Positions 1 to 9,531 are shown, counted from the stretch's first letter. The stretch is 64,000 nucleotides of DNA from Persicaria tinctoria (GCA_037127255.1 JBANSL010000003.1:45691314-45755313); one strand, 5' to 3'. Program-made: numbers and translations. Notes: generated from the sequence alone by a model not told the origin.

Positions 1-948
1 TATCTCTCTGTCAACCAGCCTTGCATAGAATGCGGATCGCAAAGGCACACCACTCCTGAGTGCCCACACACAGAGCAAGTCAGATTGGCAGAGCACCATG
101 AGGATGCAGCTTACGCAGGGGGTCCCAATCGCTACATAGGGGACCAAAGGTTTCTGCAACCACAATGGAACCAAGGTGTCCCTAGGAACCCCCCGCCCTA
201 TAGAGCTCCAGGACATCTAGAAAGAGACCAGAAAAAGGATGATATACAGACAGTCCTGGAGGAGAAGCGGAGGAATCACGCTGAAACTAGGCAATCTTTC
301 AACTCCGTCTATACTCAGATGCAAGGTGTCAACTCTAGGCTTGGGGAAATTGATATCTGGCGGAAATCAGTTGATACACAGATTGGTCAGCTAGCAGCAG
401 GAATTCCCAGACAGTCAGGCGCTCTCCCTGGATCTTCAGAACCAAATCCAAAGGGAAAGACTGGACACATCGCTGTTGTAAAACTCAGAAGCGGCCATCA
501 ACTTCAAGAGCCAGAAGTTGGAAAGCAGCAGAACAGCAAGGAACAGCAAGTCGAGGTCGACAAACCCGTCGTCGATCTCGACCAGAGCCTAGCCGACCTC
601 GATAAAGGTCTACTCGAGGTCGAGGAGAATCTTCAGAAATCCTCGTCTGTACAGCCCAGCAACTCGATGTCGCCAAATCTAGTCGAAGTCGACAAGCCTG
701 TAGTCGACATCGAGGAGCCCCTGGTCGACATAGAGAAGTCTGCAGCAACTCCGACGTCTGTTCTGACTCCGACTCCGAAAAAGAAGCTGCCTTTCCCAAC
801 AAAATCTCTAAAGGACCCAGCGGAGAAAAAGTTTCAGCGCTTCATCAAGATGCTTCAGAAACTCAATGTCACCATCCCCTTCACAGAAGCTCTCAATGAA
901 ATGCCGTCCTATGTCAAGTTCCTGAAAGAGATTCTGAGCAAAAAGTGA
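1..948 (+). CDS. gag: gag polyprotein, C-terminal part (module 1, cut by window edge)
   Basis: This is the C-terminal half of an Athila-type Gag, open from the first base. It begins just before the CCHC zinc knuckle (C-x2-C-x4-H-x4-C, CIECGSQRHTTPEC), which binds RNA in the capsid protein of this family. A Pro/Gln-rich stretch and an acidic repeat (V-D-L-D, V-E-E units, about 545-740) follow, then a Lys-rich segment. It ends at a TGA (946-948) with the protease ATG three bases further on. The matching codon in element A is CGA, so the stop looks like a CpG transition present before the modules multiplied. Confidence 0.85.
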   Translation, partial: YLSVNQPCIECGSQRHTTPECPHTEQVRLAEHHEDAAYAGGPNRYIGDQRFLQPQWNQGVPRNPPPYRAPGHLERDQKKDDIQTVLEEKRRNHAETRQSFNSVYTQMQGVNSRLGEIDIWRKSVDTQIGQLAAGIPRQSGALPGSSEPNPKGKTGHIAVVKLRSGHQLQEPEVGKQQNSKEQQVEVDKPVVDLDQSLADLDKGLLEVEENLQKSSSVQPSNSMSPNLVEVDKPVVDIEEPLVDIEKSAATPTSVLTPTPKKKLPFPTKSLKDPAEKKFQRFIKMLQKLNVTIPFTEALNEMPSYVKFLKEILSKK

Positions 949-951
949 TCG

Positions 952-1797
952 ATGGCAGAAATCACAGAGGAGTGCAGCCATCTGGACATATTGGAGAAGA
1001 GGCCGGATCCAGGTAAGTTTGCTATAACTATTGGATTTGGTCCATACAAAATTAATGCCCTATGTGATCTTGGAGCCAGTGTTAGTATTATGCCTTTAAC
1101 GATTTGGTCCAAGATTAAGATAGGTGCCCTGGAGCCTGTGGATGCTAGACTTTACATGGCCAACAACACGGTGGTCATTCCAACAGGCATGGTGGAAAAT
1201 GTACCAGTACAAGTAGGTAAATTCTTCGTTCCTGCTGATTTCCTAATTGTTGATATGCAAGAAGATCCTGCTTGTCCAATTATTCTAGGGAGACCATTCT
1301 TGGCGACTGTGGATGCCAACATAAGTGTACGGAAAGGAGTGCTCACCTTCAACATCAGCGATGAAGTAATTGAGTATTCCTTCAACAAAACTGAAAGATA
1401 TACGGGTCCAATGGAAGAGGTCAAATCTATCTCAGCTGGCTACATCACCTGCGGGGAACCCAAGGTCAAGAATATGACCCCTGAGGAGCTGGAAAAGAGG
1501 GACATGGAGGCCCAGGTGGAGGAGATCACGGCAATCCTTAAAGAGAACAAAGGAGCTAAGTATGGGGTCAAGATCAACCAGGGCTCCTCGACATCGAGTA
1601 GAACCCTAGTCGATCTCGACCAGTCCTCGAGTTACTTTCTGTCTTTGCTTTGTTCTTTACTTCCTTTGCTTTTATTTCTGTCTTTAGTTTATTTATTTTG
1701 CTTTTGTTTTAGTTGCCCTTGCCGGGTTTATTTGTTTCTTTTCTGCTTGTGTTTCTGTCTTTTCTGCTGCTGTTGTGAGAATCTGATAGCTACCTAA
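952..1797 (+). CDS. pro: retroviral-type aspartic protease fused to an LTR-encoded hydrophobic tail (module 1)
   Basis: The first ~150 residues are a retropepsin domain that would cleave Gag. The active-site motif is Asp39-Leu-Gly in ALCDLGASVSIMP; a Leu in the second position is usual in Athila proteases. The second conserved block is PIILGRPF at 109-116. An acidic TCGA-derived linker follows. At base 1624, exactly on a codon boundary, the frame crosses into LTR U5 and reads 57 more residues that are almost all Leu, Phe, Cys, Tyr, Ser and Val, ending at a TAA in U5. The tail has no counterpart in element A, where the frame continues into other sequence. Whether the tail is ever translated is unknown. 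Confidence 0.8.
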   Translation: MAEITEECSHLDILEKRPDPGKFAITIGFGPYKINALCDLGASVSIMPLTIWSKIKIGALEPVDARLYMANNTVVIPTGMVENVPVQVGKFFVPADFLIVDMQEDPACPIILGRPFLATVDANISVRKGVLTFNISDEVIEYSFNKTERYTGPMEEVKSISAGYITCGEPKVKNMTPEELEKRDMEAQVEEITAILKENKGAKYGVKINQGSSTSSRTLVDLDQSSSYFLSLLCSLLPLLLFLSLVYLFCFCFSCPCRVYLFLFCLCFCLFCCCCENLIAT

Positions 1798-1940
1798 GAA
1801 CTGCTGACGTGCTTCCTCGTGGATTCGATCCTGACTTTTCTCTTACTACAACGGGAGGAAGTCTTGTAATTATTTGCTGAGACAGGGGAGTCGTTCTAAA
1901 CCATATTCTATTCTATACTTGACTTACTCCTGCAACAACA
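1624..1940 (+). repeat. LTR U5 segment (3' 317 bp of an LTR), module 2 start
   Basis: The sequence matches the last ~330 bp of the solo LTR at 30884-33136 and the LTR ends of element A. It includes the CTGACGTGCTTCCTCGTGG block and the terminal CAACAACA. U3 and R are missing: it follows protease sequence directly at 1623/1624. The last 3 bp before the primer site are the usual short spacer. Confidence 0.85.
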
Positions 1941-1943
1941 AAT

Positions 1944-1961
1944 TGGCGCCGTTGCCGGGGA
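1944..1961 (+). other. primer-binding site for tRNA-Asp (module 2)
   Basis: TGGCGCCGTTGCCGGGGA is complementary to the 3' end of plant tRNA-Asp including CCA, and it lies 3 bp after the LTR end. tRNA-Asp priming is typical of the Athila lineage. Confidence 0.9.
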
Positions 1962-2023
1962 GGCAATCAATCGCGCCTTAGGTAGTCAGTTCTCACTATT
2001 TCTTTGAGTTACTTTTCAGGTGT

Positions 2024-3942
2024 ATGCGCCGTTCTGGTATCCCACCTGAATATTACGGTTTAGACGAACCAGAGCGCCTTCTACACATCAGAAATAGACT
2101 TCAAAGAGCCATGGAGGACGCTGAAACACAGGAGCAGCTGATCGCTAGGCTTACCAGGGATCTAGCCGCCAGGGATGCTGCTCTCGCCGCTGAGAGAGCA
2201 GCAAGGGAACAAGCACAGGATGAGCTTGCCCAGTATCCAACCACGGCAGAGGACTACATGCACCCAACTCTCGTCGTGCCTGAATCGGCGATTCTAATCC
2301 CTGAAAACTCTTTTGAAATTCGCACTCAATTTCTTATAGAGCTTAAGAATAATGCCTTTTACGGCAGATTTAATGAATGCCCTCTTGAACATATTACTAA
2401 CTTTCATGATATGTGTCGTACTCTTGCAGAAGTACAACTCTGGAATATGTCAAGATGAAATCTTTTCGCTGGTCTCTGGCTGGGCCTGCACTAAAATGGC
2501 TGGAAGGGCTGAAAGCAAGATCACTCACAACCTGGGCCCAAGTAGAGCAAGAATTTCTGAACAAATTCTTCCCACCTGCCAAAACAGCATATCTCCGCCA
2601 GAAAATCACCGCCTTTAAGCAGCAGAAAGGGGAACCGCTGGCAAAGACATGGGAGCGCTACAAGGAACTTCTGCGATCTTGCCCTACTCATGGACAGCCA
2701 CCCTACATCATTCAGGAGATCTTCTTCAACTCTCTTGACCAAGTCACTAAGGACAGAATCAACAATTATACTCACTACGAGTTTCTGACGATGCCGCCAA
2801 GTGACGCATGGGGTGTGCTAGAGAAGCTCACCAACTACGACAACAAATATGGGTCTACTGCAACTTATGAAGAGAACCCATACGCCAGGCCAGCACCATC
2901 TATGCCCCTCTATGAGCCATCAAAGGAGATTGATCCAGATGTCAGGGAGCAATACTACAGAGATCAGAATAGGAAGCTCATCAAGCAAGTAAAGTATCTC
3001 TCTGTCAACCAGCCTTGCATAGAATGCGGATCGCAAAGGCACACCACTCCTGAGTGCCCACACACAGAGCAAGTCAGATTGGCAGAGCACCATGAGGATG
3101 CAGCTTACGCAGGGGGTCCCAATCGCTACATAGGGGACCAAAGGTTTCAGCAACCACAATGGAACCAAGGTGTCCCTAGGAACCCCCCGCCCTATAGAGC
3201 TCCAGGACATCTAGAAAGAGACCAGAAAAAGGATGATATACAGACAGTCCTGGAGGAGAAGCGGAGGAATCACGCTGAAACTAGGCAATCTTTCAACTCC
3301 GTCTATACTCAGATGCAAGGTGTCAACTCTAGGCTTGGGGAAATTGATATCTGGCGGAAATCAGTTGATACACAGATTGGTCAGCTAGCAGCAGGAATTC
3401 CCAGACAGTCAGGCGCTCTCCCTGGATCTTCAGAACCAAATCCAAAGGGAAAGACTGGACACATCGCTGCTGTAAAACTCAGAAGCGGCCATCAACTTCA
3501 AGAGCCAGAAGTTGGAAAGCAGCAGAACAGCAAGGAACAGCAAGTCGAGGTCGACAAACCCGTCGTCGATCTCGACCAGAGCCTAGCCGACCTCGATAAA
3601 GGTCTACTCGAGGTCGAGGAGAATCTTCAGAAATCCTCGTCTGTACAGCCCAGCAACTCGATGTCGCCAAATCTAGTCGAAGTCGACAAGCCTGTAGTCG
3701 ACATCGAGGAGCCCCTGGTCGACATAGAGAAGTCTGCAGCAACTCCGACGTCTGTTCTGACTCCGACTCCGAAAAAGAAGCTGCCTTTCCCAACAAAATC
3801 TCTAAAGGACCCAGCGGAGAAAAAGTTTCAGCGCTTCATCAAGATGCTTCAGAAACTCAATGTCACCATCCCCTTCACAGAAGCTCTCAATGAAATGCCG
3901 TCCTATGTCAAGTTCCTGAAAGAGATTCTGAGCAAAAAGTGA
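2024..3942 (+). pseudogene. gag: gag, module 2, broken by a 1-bp deletion
   Basis: This is the same Gag as in module 3 (5018-6937) except for one missing G near 2430. That shifts the frame after about residue 135, so the N-terminal frame stops at 2458. The correct frame resumes immediately and is open to the TGA at 3940-3942. Visible parts are the N-terminal Ala/Glu/Arg-rich helical region, the retrotransposon gag domain, the CCHC knuckle and the acidic TCGA-encoded repeat. The lesion is unique to this module, so it arose after the duplication. Confidence 0.85.
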
Positions 3943-3945
3943 TCG

Positions 3946-4791
3946 ATGGCAGAAATCACAGAGGAGTGCAGCCATCTGGACATATTGGAGAAGAGGCCGG
4001 ATCCAGGTAAGTTTGCTATAACTATTGGATTTGGTCCATACAAAATTAATGCCCTATGTGATCTTGGAGCCAGTGTTAGTATTATGCCTTTAACGATTTG
4101 GTCCAAGATTAAGATAGGTGCCCTGGAGCCTGTGGATGCTAGACTTTACATGGCCAACAACACGGTGGTCATTCCAACAGGCATGGTGGAAAATGTACCA
4201 GTACAAGTAGGTAAATTCTTCGTTCCTGCTGATTTCCTAATTGTTGATATGCAAGAAGATCCTGCTTGTCCAATTATTCTAGGGAGACCATTCTTGGCGA
4301 CTGTGGATGCCAACATAAGTGTACGGAAAGGAGTGCTCACCTTCAACATCAGCGATGAAGTAATTGAGTATTCCTTCAACAAAACTGAAAGATATACGGG
4401 TCCAATGGAAGAGGTCAAATCTATCTCAGCTGGCTACATCACCTGCGGGGAACCCAAGGTCAAGAATATGACCTCTGAGGAGCTGGAAAAGAGGGACATG
4501 GAGGCCCAGGTGGAGGAGATCACGGCAATCCTTAAAGAGAACAAAGGAGCTAAGTATGGGGTCAAGATCAACCAGGGCTCCTCGACATCGAGTAGAACCC
4601 TAGTCGATCTCGACCAGTCCTCGAGTTACTTTCTGTCTTTGCTTTGTTCTTTACTTCCTTTGCTTTTATTTCTGTCTTTAGTTTATTTATTTTGCTTTTG
4701 TTTTAGTTGCCCTTGCCGGGTTTATTTGTTTCTTTTCTGCTTGTGTTTCTGTCTTTTCTGCTGCTGTTGTGAGAATCTGATAGCTACCTAA
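3946..4791 (+). CDS. pro: aspartic protease with LTR-encoded hydrophobic tail (module 2)
   Basis: Identical in layout to the copy at 952-1797: Asp39-Leu-Gly active site, PIILGRPF block, acidic linker, then the tail read from U5 after codon 224. It differs by one visible substitution near 4473 (CCT to TCT, Pro to Ser, in the sequence after the domain). The tail frame is kept open in both copies. Confidence 0.8.
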   Translation: MAEITEECSHLDILEKRPDPGKFAITIGFGPYKINALCDLGASVSIMPLTIWSKIKIGALEPVDARLYMANNTVVIPTGMVENVPVQVGKFFVPADFLIVDMQEDPACPIILGRPFLATVDANISVRKGVLTFNISDEVIEYSFNKTERYTGPMEEVKSISAGYITCGEPKVKNMTSEELEKRDMEAQVEEITAILKENKGAKYGVKINQGSSTSSRTLVDLDQSSSYFLSLLCSLLPLLLFLSLVYLFCFCFSCPCRVYLFLFCLCFCLFCCCCENLIAT

Positions 4792-4934
4792 GAACTGCTG
4801 ACGTGCTTCCTCGTGGATTCGATCCTGACTTTTCTCTTACTACAACGGGAGGAAGTCTTGTAATTATTTGCTGAGACAGGGGAGTCGTTCTAAACCATAT
4901 TCTATTCTATACTTGACTTACTCCTGCAACAACA
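4618..4934 (+). repeat. LTR U5 segment, module 3 start
   Basis: Copy of the 317-bp U5 at 1624-1940, offset by 2994 bp. It is again preceded directly by protease linker sequence and followed by the tRNA-Asp primer site. Confidence 0.85.
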
Positions 4935-4937
4935 AAT

Positions 4938-4955
4938 TGGCGCCGTTGCCGGGGA
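4938..4955 (+). other. primer-binding site for tRNA-Asp (module 3)
   Basis: Perfect TGGCGCCGTTGCCGGGGA, 3 bp after the U5 end CAACAACA. It is one of two primer sites inside the array. Confidence 0.9.
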
Positions 4956-5017
4956 GGCAATCAATCGCGCCTTAGGTAGTCAGTTCTCACTATTTCTTTG
5001 AGTTACTTTTCAGGTGT

Positions 5018-6937
5018 ATGCGCCGTTCTGGTATCCCACCTGAATATTACGGTTTAGACGAACCAGAGCGCCTTCTACACATCAGAAATAGACTTCAAAG
5101 AGCCATGGAGGACGCTGAAACACAGGAGCAGCTGATCGCTAGGCTTACCAGGGATCTAGCCGCCAGGGATGCTGCTCTCGCCGCTGAGAGAGCAGCAAGG
5201 GAACAAGCACAGGATGAGCTTGCCCAGTATCCAACCACGGCAGAGGACTACATGCACCCAACTCTCGTCGTGCCTGAATCGGCGATTCTAATCCCTGAAA
5301 ACTCTTTTGAAATTCGCACTCAATTTCTTATAGAGCTTAAGAATAATGCCTTTTACGGCAGATTTAATGAATGCCCTCTTGAACATATTACTAACTTTCA
5401 TGATATGTGTCGTACTCTTGCAGAAGGTACAACTCTGGAATATGTCAAGATGAAATCTTTTCGCTGGTCTCTGGCTGGGCCTGCACTAAAATGGCTGGAA
5501 GGGCTGAAAGCAAGATCACTCACAACCTGGGCCCAAGTAGAGCAAGAATTTCTGAACAAATTCTTCCCACCTGCCAAAACAGCATATCTCCGCCAGAAAA
5601 TCACCGCCTTTAAGCAGCAGAAAGGGGAACCGCTGGCAAAGACATGGGAGCGCTACAAGGAACTTCTGCGATCTTGCCCTACTCATGGACAGCCACCCTA
5701 CATCATTCAGGAGATCTTCTTCAACTCTCTTGACCAAGTCACTAAGGACAGAATCAACAATTATACTCACTACGAGTTTCTGACGATGCCGCCAAGTGAC
5801 GCATGGGGTGTGCTAGAGAAGCTCACCAACTACGACAACAAATATGGGTCTACTGCAACTTATGAAGAGAACCCATACGCCAGGCCAGCACCATCTATGC
5901 CCCTCTATGAGCCATCAAAGGAGATTGATCCAGATGTCAGGGAGCAATACTACAGAGATCAGAATAGGAAGCTCATCAAGCAAGTAAAGTATCTCTCTGT
6001 CAACCAGCCTTGCATAGAATGCGGATCGCAAAGGCACACCACTCCTGAGTGCCCACACACAGAGCAAGTCAGATTGGCAAAGCACCATGAGGATGCAGCT
6101 TACGCAGGGGGTCCCAATCGCTACATAGGGGACCAAAGGTTTCAGCAACCACAATGGAACCAAGGTGTCCCTAGGAACCCCCCGCCCTATAGAGCTCCAG
6201 GACATCTAGAAAGAGACCAGAAAAAGGATGATATACAGACAGTCCTGGAGGAGAAGCGGAGGAATCACGCTGAAACTAGGCAATCTTTCAACTCCGTCTA
6301 TACTCAGATGCAAGGTGTCAACTCTAGGCTTGGGGAAATTGATATCTGGCGGAAATCAGTTGATACACAGATTGGTCAGCTAGCAGCAGGAATTCCCAGA
6401 CAGTCAGGCGCTCTCCCTGGATCTTCAGAACCAAATCCAAAGGGAAAGACTGGACACATCGCTGCTGTAAAACTCAGAAGCGGCCATCAACTTCAAGAGC
6501 CAGAAGTTGGAAAGCAGCAGAACAGCAAGGAACAGCAAGTCGAGGTCGACAAACCCGTCGTCGATCTCGACCAGAGCCTAGCCGACCTCGATAAAGGTCT
6601 ACTCGAGGTCGAGGAGAATCTTCAGAAATCCTCGTCTGTACAGCCCAGCAACTCGATGTCGCCAAATCTAGTCGAAGTCGACAAGCCTGTAGTCGACATC
6701 GAGGAGCCCCTGGTCGACATAGAGAAGTCTGCAGCAACTCCGACGTCTGTTCTGACTCCGACTCCGAAAAAGAAGCTGCCTTTCCCAACAAAATCTCTAA
6801 AGGACCCAGCGGAGAAAAAGTTTCAGCGCTTCATCAAGATGCTTCAGAAACTCAATGTCACCATCCCCTTCACAGAAGCTCTCAATGAAATGCCGTCCTA
6901 TGTCAAGTTCCTGAAAGAGATTCTGAGCAAAAAGTGA
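5018..6937 (+). CDS. gag: Athila-type Gag, intact (module 3)
   Basis: The predicted 639-residue capsid/nucleocapsid protein would package element RNA in cytoplasmic particles. Residues ~25-75 are an Ala/Glu/Arg/Gln-rich helical stretch, probably coiled coil. Residues ~100-270 are the retrotransposon gag domain (FLIELKNNAFYGRF; FRWSLAGPALKWL; FFNSLDQVTKDRI). The zinc knuckle is Cys332, Cys335, His340, Cys345. Residues ~508-570 are an acidic V-D/E-L/V-D/E repeat encoded by TCGA-NN-TCGA DNA, followed by a basic segment. The ATG is the one conserved in all related copies (MRRSG...), about 60 bp after the primer site. It ends at a TGA where element A has CGA, so here Gag is separated from protease. 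Confidence 0.9.
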   Translation: MRRSGIPPEYYGLDEPERLLHIRNRLQRAMEDAETQEQLIARLTRDLAARDAALAAERAAREQAQDELAQYPTTAEDYMHPTLVVPESAILIPENSFEIRTQFLIELKNNAFYGRFNECPLEHITNFHDMCRTLAEGTTLEYVKMKSFRWSLAGPALKWLEGLKARSLTTWAQVEQEFLNKFFPPAKTAYLRQKITAFKQQKGEPLAKTWERYKELLRSCPTHGQPPYIIQEIFFNSLDQVTKDRINNYTHYEFLTMPPSDAWGVLEKLTNYDNKYGSTATYEENPYARPAPSMPLYEPSKEIDPDVREQYYRDQNRKLIKQVKYLSVNQPCIECGSQRHTTPECPHTEQVRLAKHHEDAAYAGGPNRYIGDQRFQQPQWNQGVPRNPPPYRAPGHLERDQKKDDIQTVLEEKRRNHAETRQSFNSVYTQMQGVNSRLGEIDIWRKSVDTQIGQLAAGIPRQSGALPGSSEPNPKGKTGHIAAVKLRSGHQLQEPEVGKQQNSKEQQVEVDKPVVDLDQSLADLDKGLLEVEENLQKSSSVQPSNSMSPNLVEVDKPVVDIEEPLVDIEKSAATPTSVLTPTPKKKLPFPTKSLKDPAEKKFQRFIKMLQKLNVTIPFTEALNEMPSYVKFLKEILSKK

Positions 6938-6940
6938 TCG

Positions 6941-7543
6941 ATGGCAGAAATCACAGAGGAGTGCAGCCATCTGGACATATTGGAGAAGAGGCCGGATCCA
7001 GGTAAGTTTGCTATAACTATTGGATTTGGTCCATACAAAATTAATGCCCTATGTGATCTTGGAGCCAGTGTTAGTATTATGCCTTTAACGATTTGGTCCA
7101 AGATTAAGATAGGTGCCCTGGAGCCTGTGGATGCTAGACTTTACATGGCCAACAACACGGTGGTCATTCCAACAGGCATGGTGGAAAATGTACCAGTACA
7201 AGTAGGTAAATTCTTCGTTCCTGCTGATTTCCTAATTGTTGATATGCAAGAAGATCCTGCTTGTCCAATTATTCTAGGGAGACCATTCTTGGCGACTGTG
7301 GATGCCAACATAAGTGTACGGAAAGGAGTGCTCACCTTCAACATCAGCGATGAAGTAATTGAGTATTCCTTCAACAAAACTGAAAGATATACGGGTCCAA
7401 TGGAAGAGGTCAAATCTATCTCAGCTGGCTACATCACCTGCGGGGAACCCAAGGTCAAGAATATGACCCCTGAGGAGCTGGAAAAGAGGGACATGGAGGC
7501 CCAGGTGGAGGAGATCACGGCAATCCTTAAAGAGAACAAATGA
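6941..7543 (+). CDS. pro: aspartic protease, shortened (module 3)
   Basis: Same retropepsin domain as at 952 and 3946, with active-site Asp39-Leu-Gly and PIILGRPF. A G-to-T change at 7541 turns GGA into TGA, so the protein ends after 200 residues and lacks the linker and the LTR-encoded hydrophobic tail of the other two copies. The protease fold itself is complete. Confidence 0.85.
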   Translation: MAEITEECSHLDILEKRPDPGKFAITIGFGPYKINALCDLGASVSIMPLTIWSKIKIGALEPVDARLYMANNTVVIPTGMVENVPVQVGKFFVPADFLIVDMQEDPACPIILGRPFLATVDANISVRKGVLTFNISDEVIEYSFNKTERYTGPMEEVKSISAGYITCGEPKVKNMTPEELEKRDMEAQVEEITAILKENK

Positions 7544-7612
7544 GCTAAGTATGGGGTCAAGATCGACCAGGGCTCCTCGACATCGAGTAGAACCCTAGTC
7601 GATCTCGACCAG

Positions 7613-7929
7613 TCCTCGAGTTACTTTCTGTCTTTGCTTTGTTCTTTACTTCCTTTGCTTTTATTTCTGTCTTTAGTTTATTTATTTTGCTTTTGTTTTA
7701 GTTGCCCTTGCCGGGTTTATTTGTTTCTTTTCTGCTTGTGTTTCTGTCTTTTCTGCTGCTGTTGTGAGAATCTGATAGCTATCTAAGAACTGCTGACGTG
7801 CTTCCTCGTGGATTCGATCCTGACTTTTCTCTTACTACAACGGGAGGAAGTCTTGTAATTATTTGCTGAGACAGGGGAGTCGTTCTAAACCATATTCTAT
7901 TCTATACTTGACTTACTCCTGCAACAACA
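7613..7929 (+). repeat. terminal LTR U5 segment, right end of the array
   Basis: Fourth copy of the 317-bp U5 piece. Here no primer site or gag follows. After CAACAACA the sequence switches to GAGTCCTGTTTGAAGCC, which matches the integrase-end region of element A (17934 onward). I read this as the 3' terminus of the array element and 7930 onward as its target. Confidence 0.75.
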
Positions 7930-9531
7930 GAGTCCTGTTTGAAGCCCAAGCTACATGGGCCCTGCAAATGCCACCTTGAGCTTAATGGAGAAGTCGGCCT
8001 AGCGACTATAAAGTCTGAGCTTGTAAATAGACATTTACTTTTTGGGATTTTTAGACATGGTTGCTTTTGCTTTTGTTTTTGGTTTTGGACATTATTTTCT
8101 ATTGTGGGTATTTCTCTTCTAATTTTTTTCAGGTACGAGGAAGAAAACAACAAGTCGAAATCTAGTACAGTTACGTCGATATCGACCATAGCCACTCGAA
8201 ATCGACCAGGGCTTACAACAACACTTGCCCTCGATTCTGAAAATTAGCACGCTTGTATAGTGAGTTTCTTTCTTTACCCTTATTTTTTATACAGTGAGGA
8301 CACTGTAATGTTTAAGTATGGGGTGGGGGAAGGGCTTACTTTATGCATATTTGAAATATTTGACATTATGTGTGCATATTTAAAGTTTATCTCTTGAATT
8401 GCTTATACATGGCTATTTTGGAATTCATTATTGATTTATGTGCTTAAGTGCATGTTTTCCAAAGTTTATAAAAATAACCCCCATTAAAAATATTGATTAG
8501 TGTCATGGAAATTTAATATTGAACTCGAAGATGCAAAATTGGATTCATTAGAGATATAGCATGAAATTGCCTAGTAAATGGAAGTCACAATGAAGTGCAT
8601 ATTTTTGTTGAAAACCATGAAAGGAGAAAAAATTGATATTGCTTTTGACATGTTTCATGATAAGAGGATGGAGGACTTTATATTTTCCATATAATGCTCA
8701 TATGTTTATATTCCTAGCATTTACCTATGCTTATGCATCACAAAAGCCATATTGAGCCTTATTTCATATTATGCTCCACGTGATCTAAATATTGCCCATT
8801 CTTTACCTTATTTCCTATCCGGGGATTATGTTGAGAATGATGTTACATTATGGAGATTGTTATATGGTGTTTTTGTTGTTATATATCATTATTGGAGTTT
8901 GGTAGCAAAGTTTCAAATATATGGAAAATTTAATGAGTAAAAGAAAATCTGGTCACCTCAGGAAATAAAGTTAGATCGACCCTGCTCGCTGAGATAATAG
9001 TTTGGCGAGATGGGACACAAGGTGAGAAGTCCAAAGCACTAAGTATCCGGGGCCATTCATGACACCCATGTTTGCGACTCATGAGAAGGCAATGCTGAGG
9101 TTAGAGATGTAAAAGCATAATATTGAAAAAAGCAATGAGCTATGAGAGAAAGGTGAGAAATCAAAGGAAGAAGGAATGTGGAAATTCAGTTGGAAAGTAC
9201 TCCATTTCTCCGGATTATTAGCACCACATGGCCAAAAATTGCCCACCTTTAGCTTTTTACTAATCTACTCCTTATTGAGCTTAAATTAAAGTCCACTTGA
9301 TTATTGTTGCTTTGACACTTTTGAATTGTTTTACGTAACCCTCCTTTTATGAGTAGATGTTGCTTTTTAATTGCACATGCATGGATTTGTGACAGAAGTA
9401 CCTTTTCAAGAATGGCAATTGATTGCAGGGTCATATGGCAATGAATCTAAGATGTTGAGAGTTTGTTTTCTTCCCCTGTATGACAATTAAAAGTATTGCT
9501 TGAGGACAAACAAGCTTAAGTATGGGGTGTT
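7930..9531 (+). mobile_element. 3' internal region of Athila element B
   Basis: It opens with the last codons of the polyprotein (Phe-Glu-Ala-Gln-Ala-Thr-Trp-Ala-Leu..., stop at 7977-7979), matching the end of the element A ORF. The rest is non-coding and is shared with the 3' regions of A, C and G. A pyrimidine tract plus AG at 8131-8132 resembles a 3' splice site. Two polypurine-like copies of TAAGTATGGGGTG lie near 8313 and just before the LTR (9518-9529). I see no env-like ORF. Confidence 0.7.

Larger units (their letters stand above)
1..7929 (+). mobile_element. Athila-type Ty3/gypsy derivative with tandem U5-PBS-gag-pro modules
   Basis: The stretch is a head-to-tail array with a period of 2994-2995 bp: a partial module (1-1623), two full modules (1624-4617 and 4618-7612) and a terminal 317-bp LTR end (7613-7929). 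Each full module reads LTR U5, tRNA-Asp primer site, short leader, gag, protease. The modules differ at only a handful of positions, for example a missing G near 2430, C/T at 4473, G/A near 6080 and G/T at 7541. The array continues to the left of the window. It ends exactly at the LTR terminus CAACAACA and is followed by the integrase-end and 3' region of another element, so I infer it inserted there. No reverse transcriptase, RNase H or full integrase is present. Assembly error is the main alternative to a real array. Confidence 0.85.

Noticed and set aside
485..802. Minus-strand 105-codon frame repeated in each module
   Set aside because: It is the antisense of the gag acidic repeat. Self-complementary TCGA words keep both strands open, so there is no independent gene evidence.
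1944..1961. tRNA gene suggested by a tRNA-Asp 3' end
   Set aside because: Only the 18-nt complement of the tRNA end is present, next to an LTR; it is a primer-binding site, as at 4938, 14422, 52016 and 58460.
7980..9531. env-like gene in the 3' region, as in some Athila elements
   Set aside because: No frame longer than ~100 codons and no signal peptide or membrane segment in A, B, C or G.
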